NCBI RefSeq assembly: GCF_000423665.1
Contig: NZ_AUIK01000008.1
Coordinates: 310,001-374,000 of the forward strand
Length of the DNA stretch: 64,000 nucleotides
Source of the DNA: Solirubrobacter soli DSM 22325
Lineage (GTDB): Bacteria; Actinomycetota; Thermoleophilia; Solirubrobacterales; Solirubrobacteraceae
Direction of reading: 5' to 3'
Every line of letters starts with the position of its first letter. Positions within the stretch are counted from its first letter, which is position 1. The notes under the pieces were generated by a model. The model was not told where the DNA came from and searched no databases. It saw nothing but the letters and a program-made list of their open reading frames with translations. Shown here one piece after another: positions 44,397-51,958 of this stretch. The translations under genes and the position numbers were made by a program.

Positions 44397-45045
44397 CTAC
44401 GGTTCCGACCCCTCGCAGTACGGCGTGCTGTACGGCGAGGGGCCGGTGGCCGTGCTCATCCACGGCGGCTTCTGGAAGGCCGAGTACGGGCTGGAGCTGA
44501 TGGATGCGCTGGCCGCCGATCTGACGTCGCGCGGGTGGGCGGCGTGGAACATCGAGTACCGGCGGCTCGGCAACGGCGGCGGCGTGCCGGCCACGCTGGA
44601 CGACGTGAGCGCCGCGATCGACCACCTCGCGGAGCTGCCAGGGGTCGACCTCAGCCGGGTGGTGACGATCGGCCACAGCGCCGGCGGGCACCTCGCGGCG
44701 TGGGCCGCGACGCGCGATCATCACCGCGTGGCCGTCACCGGCGTCGTCTCGCAGGCGGGGGTGCTCGATCTGGAGCGGGCGAGCGAACTGCGCCTGTCCA
44801 ACGGCGTCGTCGAGCGGTTCCTGAAGGGCCATCCGACCGACATCGCCTCGCCGATCGAGCGGCTCCCGCTCGGCGTTCCCGCCCTGTTGACGCACGGCGG
44901 CAAGGACGACATCGTCCCGGTCGAGATCTCCGAGCGCTTCGCGCGGGCGAGCGGCGCGTCGCTGATCGTCGAGCCCGAGGAGGACCACTTCGGCCACCTC
45001 GATCCCGCCAACCCGCTGTGGAAGGCGGTGACCGCGTGGCTCTGA
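44380..45045 (+). CDS. Alpha/beta hydrolase, probable kynurenine formamidase
   Basis: 221 aa from TTG 44380; this start keeps the family's N-terminal NYGSDPSQYGVLYG motif. Oxyanion HGGFW (VAVLIHGGFWKAEYG), nucleophile elbow VVTIGHSAGGHLAAWAA (Ser), Asp in LLTHGGKDDIVP and His in EEDHFGHLD complete the arylformamidase-type triad. It would hydrolyse N-formylkynurenine to kynurenine. It overlaps both neighbours (17 bases before, 10 after), so all three are coupled. Confidence 0.75.
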   Translation: MASRHNYGSDPSQYGVLYGEGPVAVLIHGGFWKAEYGLELMDALAADLTSRGWAAWNIEYRRLGNGGGVPATLDDVSAAIDHLAELPGVDLSRVVTIGHSAGGHLAAWAATRDHHRVAVTGVVSQAGVLDLERASELRLSNGVVERFLKGHPTDIASPIERLPLGVPALLTHGGKDDIVPVEISERFARASGASLIVEPEEDHFGHLDPANPLWKAVTAWL

Positions 45046-46226
45046 CGCGCGAAGAGGCGGCGCAACTGGACGCTCGCGATGCGTTGGCTGGCTTCCGCGA
45101 CCGCTTCGTGATCGCCGACGAGCACCGGATCTACCTCGACGGCAACTCGCTCGGGCGCCTGCCGAAGGGCACGCGCGACCGGCTGCACCGGGTGATCGAC
45201 CAGTGGGGCGACGAGCTCGTCTCCGGCTGGCCGGACTGGATCGAGTGGCCCACCCGCACCGGCGACGCGCTGGCCGAGGTGCTCGGCGCGGACCCCGGCA
45301 CGGTGCTCGTCACCGACTCGACCACGGTCAACCTCTACAAGCTCGTCAACGCCCTGCTCGACGCCGACCCGTCGCTGCGCACCGTCGCCACCGACGTCGG
45401 CAACTTCCCCACGGATCGCTACGTGCTCGAGGGCATCGCGCGCGCCCGGGGAGTGGAACTCGAGCTGTTCGAGAAGGACGAGGTTCCCGAGGGCGCGCTC
45501 GTCGTGCTCTCGCACGTCGACTACCGCACCGGCGAGCTCGCCGACATGGAGGCGATCGACAAGCGCGCGACGGTCGTCTGGGACCTCAGCCACTCCGCGG
45601 GAGCCGTGCCGGTGCGGTGCAAGGCGCGCGGCATCCGCTTCGCGGTGGGCTGCACCTACAAGTACCTGAACGCCGGCCCGGGCGCGCTCGGCTACGTGTA
45701 CATCGCCGACCCGGATGCTCTGCGAACGCCGATCCAAGGCTGGTTCGGGCAGGACGACCAGTTCGCGATGGAACGCCCCTACGCGCCCGCCGACGGCATC
45801 ACCCGCTTCATGGCCGGCACGCCGCCGATCCTGGTGCTGGCCGCGGTCGACGAGGGCGTGCGGATCACCGCCGAGGCGGGCATCGACGCGCTGCGCGAGA
45901 AGTCGATCGCGCAGACGGAGCTGATGATCGCGCTGCACGACGAGTGGCTGGAGCCGCTCGGCTTCACCCTGGGCTCGCCGCGTGAGGCCGCGCGGCGTGG
46001 CTCGCACGTGTCGTTGAACCACCCGGAGGCGTGGCCGATCTGCCGCGCGCTGATCGAGCGCGCCGATGTCATCCCCGACTTCCGCGGCCCGGACAGCGTG
46101 CGGTTGGGCATCGCCCCGCTCTACACGCGCTTCGTCGACATCTGGGACGCGATGGACCGCCTGCGCGACCTGGTGGAGCGCGGCGTCCAGCGCGAGGTCG
46201 ACCAGACCCGCGCCCGCGTCACGTAG
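45036..46226 (+). CDS. kynU: Kynureninase
   Basis: 396 aa from GTG 45036. Family motifs: YLDGNSLGRLPKGTRDRLHR at the N-terminus, TDSTTVNLYKLVNALL, VLSHVDYRTGELADM, WDLSHSAGAVPV and the PLP-lysine segment FAVGCTYKYLNAGPGALGYV, then RFMAGTPPILVLAA. Cleaves kynurenine to anthranilate and alanine. The cluster lacks a tryptophan dioxygenase and an anthranilate pathway gene nearby. Confidence 0.95.
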   Translation: MALTREEAAQLDARDALAGFRDRFVIADEHRIYLDGNSLGRLPKGTRDRLHRVIDQWGDELVSGWPDWIEWPTRTGDALAEVLGADPGTVLVTDSTTVNLYKLVNALLDADPSLRTVATDVGNFPTDRYVLEGIARARGVELELFEKDEVPEGALVVLSHVDYRTGELADMEAIDKRATVVWDLSHSAGAVPVRCKARGIRFAVGCTYKYLNAGPGALGYVYIADPDALRTPIQGWFGQDDQFAMERPYAPADGITRFMAGTPPILVLAAVDEGVRITAEAGIDALREKSIAQTELMIALHDEWLEPLGFTLGSPREAARRGSHVSLNHPEAWPICRALIERADVIPDFRGPDSVRLGIAPLYTRFVDIWDAMDRLRDLVERGVQREVDQTRARVT

Positions 46227-46229
46227 GGA

Positions 46230-47735
46230 ATGCGGCTCGCCGCCGCGGGCCTCGTCGGGCTCGCCCTGTGGGTCGTGGTGCGGGGGCACGACGCGTACGA
46301 CATGGCGTATGCGCTCCTGTGGGGGGACGAGCTCTGGCACGGGCACGCGCCGTCGTTGCGCGGGGCGTTCGCGCCGACGCCGCACCCGCTGGCGAACCTG
46401 CTCGGGCTGGTGGTCGCGCCGCTCGGGCGACCCGCGAGCGCGGACGCGTTCCGGCTGGTGATCGCGGTGTCGTTCGGGGCGGTCGGCGTGGCCGCGTTCG
46501 ACGTCGGGCGACGGCTGTTCGACAGCGTCGCCGCCGGGGTGCTGGCGGCGGTGCTGCTGCTCACGCGCCCCGCGCTCGTCGCGGGCGCGTTGCGGGGGTC
46601 GATCGACATTCCCGCGCTCGCGCTGACGCTGTTCGCGCTCGACGCGCTGCTCCGCCGGCGGTTCACCGCCGCGCTGGTGCTGCTGGGCGTCGCCGGGCTG
46701 CTGCGGCCGGAGGCGTGGCTGCTGTCCGTCGCCGTCGCGGCGTGGTGCGTGTGGCGCGAGGGCGGACGGGTGAAGGTCGTCGCGCTCGCGCTCGCCGCCC
46801 CGCTCCTCTGGTGCGCCGCGGACCTGGTGGTCACCGGCGACCCGCTGTTCTCACTGACCGGCACCCGCTCGCTGACCGAGGAGCTCGGGCGCGCCAGCGG
46901 CGCGTCGAACGCCCCGCTGCTGGTCCCGCAACTGCTCGAGAGCGTGATCGGGCTGCCGCTGATGCTCGCCGGAGCGGTCGCGTTGCTCGCGTTGTCCGAC
47001 CGGCCGTCGCCGCGCTTCAAGGTGACGCTCGCCGTGCTGCTGGTCGCCCTGGCGACGTTCGTGGCGATCGGCGCCGCGGGCCTCCCGCTGCTCGCCCGCT
47101 ACCTGCTGCCCGCCGCCGCGCTGCTGGCGATCCTCGGTGCCGGGGTGGCGGCGAGCTCGCCGCGCGCCGCCGCGCCGCCGCCCGCCGCCGCGCCGCCGCC
47201 CGCCGCCGCGCCGCCGCCCGCCGCCGCGCAGCCGCCCGCCGCCGCGCAGCCGCCCGCCGCCGCGCAGCCGCCCGCCGCCGCGCAGCCGCCCGCCGCCGCG
47301 CAGCGGCGGGCCGCCGCGCCGCCCCAGGCCGCGCTGTTGCGCGTCGTCGCGGTCGCGTGCATCCTCGCGGCCGTCCCGGCGACCGTCACCGGACTGCGTG
47401 ACACCGTCACCGACTCGCGCGATCGCCGCGCCGCGCAGGCCGACCTGCGCGCGCTCGACCTCAGCCACGCCTGCGAGCCGCTCAGCGCGGTCACCTACCG
47501 CCAGGTGCCGCTGATCGCGTACGCGAAGGACCGTGCTCCCGCCGGCATCCTCCCGACGCCGGAGGGCGCCGCGATCGTCCTGCCGCGCAGCGCCCGCGCC
47601 GTCGAGAGCCTGCAGAGCGCGAGCGACGAGGCGCCGCTGTTGCTGCGCCCGCCGCCCGGCTATCGGATCGGCGCCCAGTCGCGCGACTGGGCGCTCGCCA
47701 CTACCTGCGAACCGGAGGCGCCGGCGGCACGCTGA
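46230..47735 (+). CDS. Polytopic membrane protein (GT-C-like), with Pro/Ala repeat loop
   Basis: 501 aa with about eight to ten membrane helices from the N-terminus (AAGLVGLALWVVVRG) to about residue 310. An early luminal loop bears YALLWGDELWHGHAPSL, and acidic residues follow helix 1, recalling mannosyl/arabinosyl transferase GT-C folds; no confident catalytic motif. Between the last helices sits a repeat of six-residue AAAPPP/AAAQPP units (residues about 313-366), and a soluble C-terminal domain ends the protein (residues 390-501). Start ATG 46230 lies 3 bases after kynureninase, so it may be read through. Ends in a 35-base overlap with the convergent exported gene. Confidence 0.65.
   Translation: MRLAAAGLVGLALWVVVRGHDAYDMAYALLWGDELWHGHAPSLRGAFAPTPHPLANLLGLVVAPLGRPASADAFRLVIAVSFGAVGVAAFDVGRRLFDSVAAGVLAAVLLLTRPALVAGALRGSIDIPALALTLFALDALLRRRFTAALVLLGVAGLLRPEAWLLSVAVAAWCVWREGGRVKVVALALAAPLLWCAADLVVTGDPLFSLTGTRSLTEELGRASGASNAPLLVPQLLESVIGLPLMLAGAVALLALSDRPSPRFKVTLAVLLVALATFVAIGAAGLPLLARYLLPAAALLAILGAGVAASSPRAAAPPPAAAPPPAAAPPPAAAQPPAAAQPPAAAQPPAAAQPPAAAQRRAAAPPQAALLRVVAVACILAAVPATVTGLRDTVTDSRDRRAAQADLRALDLSHACEPLSAVTYRQVPLIAYAKDRAPAGILPTPEGAAIVLPRSARAVESLQSASDEAPLLLRPPPGYRIGAQSRDWALATTCEPEAPAAR
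47166..47327. repeat. In-frame 18-bp tandem repeat in membrane-protein gene
   Basis: About nine units of 18 bp coding AAAPPP (three), AAAQPP (four) and two degenerate copies. Unit-to-unit identity is very high, which suggests recent slippage expansion. It lies in a loop between membrane segments. Confidence 0.85.
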
Positions 47736-49248
47736 CCGTGAAGCGCGCGGTCTTCAGGTACCGATTGCGCTTCGGCGGCGTGACGACCACCGTCAGCGAC
47801 TTCACCGTGCCGAGCACGCTGTGCGGGACGGTGAACGTCGTCTTGACCGCACACGACCGCGTCAGCTTGACCGACTTGCGCTGGAGCACCGTCTTGCCGT
47901 TGCGGATCTCGGCCGTCACCGACCCGCGGCACGCCTTCGCCCGCTTTGAGGCCTTGACCTTCAGGCTTCGGTTGAACGGCATATGCAGCGGGCTGTTCGC
48001 GAACGGCTTCGCCACCGGCGCGGGTATCGGAACGGCACGCGGCGGCGTCCCGATCGTCAGGACCGAGCCGCCCGGGGTCGCCGTCGGCTGCGGGCCGGCC
48101 GTGCCCGGCGCGTAGATGTAGCCGTAGGTGTACGGCTCGTCGCCCTTGAAGCCGCCGTCGCCGTCGGTGTCGGCCCAGACGTCGATGCGCTGCTCGCCGC
48201 CGCGTCCAGGGACCGTCAGCACGGCCTTGCCGTCGGCGCCGATGGTCGCCGTCCCACCCCCGCCGCCGGCCGACCAGATCAGCTGCTTGCCGGCGAACCC
48301 GCGCTCGTCATAGACCAGGGCGTCGATGATGGTCGGCGCGTTTGCCGTGGGCACGGTGCGGGCCTTCAACTGGACCTCGCGCGACCGCGCCAGCGTGACC
48401 GTCACGGTGAAGTCGGCGGTCTCATCCGGTGCCAGCGTCTGCACGTCCCAGGCCATCGCGATCTCCGACTCGTGCGACGGGTAGCCGTCGTCGTGCTCGA
48501 TGCTGTCGAGCGGTGGGGCGGTGGCGATGGACGCATCGACGCGGTGCTGGGTGCCACCGGCGGTCCAACTCGACGCGGGCGGCGTCGCGCCGCTCAACGT
48601 GATCGCGCCGCCGAGCATCGGGTTGCGGACGGTGACGCTCAGCGGCGTGACCGTGTGCCCGAACGAGGGCTTGCCCCAGTACCCGAAGCCGGTGGTCGCG
48701 ACCAGCGGCCGGACGCGCTGGTCGACCGTCGTCCGGTTCGTTATCGACCAGGTGAGCGTGTACGCGCTCGCGCCCGCCGCGACCTTGGCCGTCTGCACGA
48801 CGTCGAGGTACTTCGTGTCGCCCGAGACGGCCGAGAAGTGCGCCGCGCCGGTCGCCGGGTTGCCCGGCACGACCGGGTCGAGCGTCGCCGGCTCGAACCA
48901 CTCGGAGTCTCCGTAGGGGTCGTACCACGAGAAGTGCTTGCCGGCGTCCGGGAGCGCGACGTGCAGCGACGTGTCCGAGTCGCCGAGCGTCAGCGCGTCA
49001 TGCCCGGAGAAGAACCCGTAGGTGATGTTCGCCTCGTGCTGGCAGACGCGGATCACGTCGCCGTTGATCGCGCGGGCGTACTCCGTCGAGGTCATGCACT
49101 TCTCAGGCACATAGCCGAGGAAGCTCGCGTAGCCCTCGACCCCGCGCAGCACCCGCGCGAACCCGTTGCCGCCCAGCGCCGCGAGCAGCCCGCCGGCGAT
49201 CAGCAGCATGGCGAGGGAGCGCCCGGCCAGACGCGCGGCCCGGTTCAT
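47701..49248 (-). CDS. Exported protein, paralogue A of a tandem pair
   Basis: 515 aa from ATG 49248. Signal peptide: AARLAGRSLAMLLIAGGLLA. The mature region shares a block with the upstream gene: GYVPEKCMTSTEYARAINGD, VRVCQHEA-type segment, DSDTSLHVALPDAGKHF, DTKYLDVVQTAKV, QRVRPLVATTGFGYWG, GPT/TIIDALVYDERG and DTDGDGGFKGDEPYTYGYIY. Four cysteines are conserved with its paralogue. The C-terminus is basic, with a different cysteine-bearing tail. Function unknown; a surface or spore-coat-like extracellular role is possible. ATGA overlap couples it to the gene upstream. Confidence 0.65.
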   Translation of the reverse strand: MNRAARLAGRSLAMLLIAGGLLAALGGNGFARVLRGVEGYASFLGYVPEKCMTSTEYARAINGDVIRVCQHEANITYGFFSGHDALTLGDSDTSLHVALPDAGKHFSWYDPYGDSEWFEPATLDPVVPGNPATGAAHFSAVSGDTKYLDVVQTAKVAAGASAYTLTWSITNRTTVDQRVRPLVATTGFGYWGKPSFGHTVTPLSVTVRNPMLGGAITLSGATPPASSWTAGGTQHRVDASIATAPPLDSIEHDDGYPSHESEIAMAWDVQTLAPDETADFTVTVTLARSREVQLKARTVPTANAPTIIDALVYDERGFAGKQLIWSAGGGGGTATIGADGKAVLTVPGRGGEQRIDVWADTDGDGGFKGDEPYTYGYIYAPGTAGPQPTATPGGSVLTIGTPPRAVPIPAPVAKPFANSPLHMPFNRSLKVKASKRAKACRGSVTAEIRNGKTVLQRKSVKLTRSCAVKTTFTVPHSVLGTVKSLTVVVTPPKRNRYLKTARFTVSVPPAPPVRR

Positions 49249-50858
49249 TCGCAACCCACCGGCTTGCGCGCGCCCGGCGGCAGGCAGCGCGTGGTCACCT
49301 GCGGCTGGCGCTTGCCGCTGCGCATCTTGAAGATCTTGACCGCGGCGATCGCCCCCGGGCGGCTCACGGTCACCGTGATCGTGGTCCCGGCTCTCATCCG
49401 CTTCTTGCCGACGAGCGGCTTGAGGCTGACGGTCCCGCGCGCGTTGCGCTTCGTGTAGGTCTTGCGCGCGCAGCCCTTCGGGCAGGACGCGGTGACCGTC
49501 GAACCGGCCGGGACCTCCTTGACCGCGAACGTCGTGAACCGGCTCTTGTCGAGGAAGAACCCGAGGGTGACCACGACGCGCTCGAGCTTCTGCGGCGCCG
49601 GAGGTGCGGACGGCGGCGTCGGCACGACCGTCTGCGCGGGCACGACGACCGTCGGGGCCGGAACCGGAGCGCCCGGCGGGACCCACACGTACGCGTTGCG
49701 GTAGGGCTCGTTCGAGTCCCAGAAGCCGCTGTCGTTGATGTCCGCGTAGGCCACGACCCGCTGCAGGCCGGGCTGGCTCGGCACCGCGAACGACGTCTTG
49801 CCGTTGCTGTCGATCGCCGCGCTGCCCTTCGCGCCGTTGCGCCCGAACGACTCCCAGCGCAGCGACCGCCCGTTCAGCGACCGGTCCTCCCAGATCGTGG
49901 CGTTCAGCGTCGTCGGGCCGGCCATGCTGGGCGCGGCTCCGCCCAGCGCGAGCTCGACCTCGCGCGGCCGCTGCAGCCCGACCGACACGCTGTAGCGCGC
50001 GGTGGCGTTGGCCGCGAGAGTGACGATCGGCCACGCCAGCGCCATCTCGGCGTCATGCGACGCGGTCGTCGCGTCCGCGTGCAGCGCGTTGTCGAGCGCC
50101 GGCGCCGCCGGCGTGGTGGCCGCGTGGCGGCGCGTCCAACTGCCCGCCGTGAACCCGCTCACCGCGGGCGATCCGTCGCCGGTGTACTCGCTCAGCGTGA
50201 TCGAGCCGCCGATCGACGGATTGCGGGCGGTGATCCGGCGCGGGGCGGTCGCCGTCGCCCAGTCGGGCGCCCCCGACCCGTAGGACGTGGAGGCGACGAG
50301 CGGGCGGATGCGCTGCTGGACGCCGCTTGTGTTGGTCACCGTCCACGTCTGCGTGTAGCCGGCGGACCCGACGAGCGGTCGGGTCGTCTGCGTCACGTCG
50401 AGGTACTTCGTCGACCCCTCGATCCCCGAGTAGCGCATGACGCCGCCGTCGGCGAACAACGGACGGCTGAACGACAACCAGCTGCCCGTGGCGTTGCTGC
50501 CTTCGTTGATCCAGCCGAAGTGGCGCTTGGCATCGGGCATCGCGACGTAGAACGTCGTGTCCGAGTCGCCGATCGGATACCACGGGTGCCCGGCGTAGAA
50601 CGCGTAGACGAACCCGGCATCGTGCTGGCAGACGCGAACCGGGTCGCCGTTGAGCGCCCGCGCGTAGCTGGTCGAGGTCCCGCACTGCTGCGGTACGTAA
50701 CCGAAGTCCACGTAGCCGCCGGCGGCGCGCAGGATCCGGGCGACACCTTCGCCCCCGAACGTGCTCAGAAGCGCGCCGGCGATCAATGCCAGCGCGAGCG
50801 CCCTCGCGGCGCTGCGCGCACCGCGATGCCCCGTCCGTACGGCTCCATCCTCAGCCAT
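49245..50858 (-). CDS. Exported protein, paralogue B of a tandem pair
   Basis: 537 aa. Arg-rich N-terminus plus hydrophobic run (ALALALIAGALLSTFGG). Shares the paralogue pattern: GYVPQQCGTSTSYARALNGD, VRVCQHDAGFVYAFYAGHPW, DSDTTFYVAMPDAKRHFGWI, STKYLDVTQTTRPL, RIRPLVASTSYGSG. A C-terminal repeat VTASCPKGCARKTYTKRN with Cys pairs resembles the tail of the propeller protein at 15888. Stop overlaps the start of paralogue A. Function unknown; first gene of a two-gene operon. Confidence 0.65.
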   Translation of the reverse strand: MAEDGAVRTGHRGARSAARALALALIAGALLSTFGGEGVARILRAAGGYVDFGYVPQQCGTSTSYARALNGDPVRVCQHDAGFVYAFYAGHPWYPIGDSDTTFYVAMPDAKRHFGWINEGSNATGSWLSFSRPLFADGGVMRYSGIEGSTKYLDVTQTTRPLVGSAGYTQTWTVTNTSGVQQRIRPLVASTSYGSGAPDWATATAPRRITARNPSIGGSITLSEYTGDGSPAVSGFTAGSWTRRHAATTPAAPALDNALHADATTASHDAEMALAWPIVTLAANATARYSVSVGLQRPREVELALGGAAPSMAGPTTLNATIWEDRSLNGRSLRWESFGRNGAKGSAAIDSNGKTSFAVPSQPGLQRVVAYADINDSGFWDSNEPYRNAYVWVPPGAPVPAPTVVVPAQTVVPTPPSAPPAPQKLERVVVTLGFFLDKSRFTTFAVKEVPAGSTVTASCPKGCARKTYTKRNARGTVSLKPLVGKKRMRAGTTITVTVSRPGAIAAVKIFKMRSGKRQPQVTTRCLPPGARKPVGCE

Positions 50859-50952
50859 GCCCCAAACCCTCTCTCGGTACTGACCGGCGCGACCGGCGCA
50901 CTATGTCGAAGGGAGGGGCAGCGATCAAGTGATCCTGATCAGAAGGCTGGGT

Positions 50953-51426
50953 CTACTTCGAGCCGGCCATCGCCTCCTCGGTGCGTCGCTGCATCTCCTC
51001 CTCCGACATGTCCTCGGTGTGCGTGGCGAGCATCCAGCGGTGGCCGAAGGGGTCGCGCAGCGAGCCCGCCCGGTCGCCGTGGAACTGGTCCGCGGGGCGG
51101 TTGACCTCTGTAGCGCCCGCGGCGATCGCCTTGTCGTAGAGGGCGTCGACGTCCTCGGTGTAGATCAGGATCGAGGCCGAGAGCGGCTCGCCCGCCACCG
51201 GCGCGGCGAGGCCGAACTGCTCGAAGGGATCGCTGACCGAGAACAGCGAGTCGCCGATCCGCAACTCGGAGTGCATCAGCTTGCCGCCCATCACGAGCTT
51301 GCGGACGACCTCGGCGCCGAACGCCTGCGCGTAGAAGTCGAGCGCCTCGAGGCCGCGGTCGACGGTGAGGTTGGGGGTGAGGGAGTGGTAGCCCTCGGGA
51401 ATCGGCTTGGCGGTCATACCGACCAC
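50953..51426 (-). CDS. VOC-fold (PhnB/glyoxalase-like) protein
   Basis: 157 aa. betaalphabetabetabeta pattern: YHSLTPNLTVDRGLEALDFY, ELRIGDSLFSVSDP, DVDALYDKAIAAGATEVNRP, GSLRDPFGHRWMLATHTED. Fits PhnB/3-demethylubiquinone-like VOC proteins; the metal-ligand pattern (H/E) is only partly present, so enzyme activity is uncertain. Probably co-transcribed with the MarR gene 12 bases upstream. Confidence 0.8.
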   Translation of the reverse strand: MVGMTAKPIPEGYHSLTPNLTVDRGLEALDFYAQAFGAEVVRKLVMGGKLMHSELRIGDSLFSVSDPFEQFGLAAPVAGEPLSASILIYTEDVDALYDKAIAAGATEVNRPADQFHGDRAGSLRDPFGHRWMLATHTEDMSEEEMQRRTEEAMAGSK

Positions 51427-51438
51427 CGTATTTTGGCT

Positions 51439-51903
51439 CTACGGCGCCGTATTGTAAGAACGCGACAAGCTCTGGACGACGACCTCGGCGCTGGTGGCGT
51501 CGAGTTCGTCGACGAGCCGGCGGCCGAGCGCGTCGGCCTCTTCGAGCGCCACGCGCCCCGCGTCGGTGAGCGTGACCACGTAGCGGCGGCGATCGGTCTC
51601 CGACCGCTTGCGTTCGACCAGACCGCGCTCCTCCAGCTTGTCCAGCACCGGCACGACCTGCGCCGGCAGCAGCCCGCACAGACCGGCCAGCTCGAGCTGC
51701 GACGGCGGGTCGTCCGAGCTCAACACCGCCAGGAGCATGTACTGCCGCCCGCTCAGTCCCATACCGGCGAGTGCGTCCTCGGCGCGATCGACGATCTGGT
51801 TGCCGATCTTGACCAGCAGCAGGGCCGGACGGTCGGTGATGCCGCGAGGAAAGCTCACAAGGTCCGAGGATAGACACGAAAAATCATTCATGCCTTGAAT
51901 CAT
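51439..51903 (-). CDS. MarR-family regulator
   Basis: 154 aa. Winged-helix region: GRQYMLLAVLSSDDPPSQLE, GLLPAQVVPVLDKLEERGLV and the wing RKRSETDRRRYVVTLTDAG. Divergent from the drug-exporter gene with 28 bases between starts; the TGAATnATTCA sites lie over both starts, so it probably represses itself and the exporter. A start at ATG 51891 (MNDFS) is an alternative that keeps the operator untranslated. Confidence 0.88.
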   Translation of the reverse strand: MIQGMNDFSCLSSDLVSFPRGITDRPALLLVKIGNQIVDRAEDALAGMGLSGRQYMLLAVLSSDDPPSQLELAGLCGLLPAQVVPVLDKLEERGLVERKRSETDRRRYVVTLTDAGRVALEEADALGRRLVDELDATSAEVVVQSLSRSYNTAP

Positions 51904-51958
51904 TCACGATCGGGGCGTATGGTGCCACCCCATGACCGTTCAAGCGATGAATGATTCA
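51896..51958. promoter_or_regulatory. MarR operator sites TGAATnATTCA
   Basis: Perfect 5+1+5 palindromes TGAATCATTCA (51896-51906) and TGAATGATTCA (51948-51958) flank the exporter -10 (TATGGT, 51918-51923); a partial third (AATCATTCA) lies at 51882-51890. The first covers the MarR start codons, the second the sixth to tenth codons of the exporter. Confidence 0.65.

Noticed and set aside
47166..47327. Regular repeat spacing reminiscent of CRISPR
   Set aside because: 18-bp period with no unique spacers, in frame within a protein gene.
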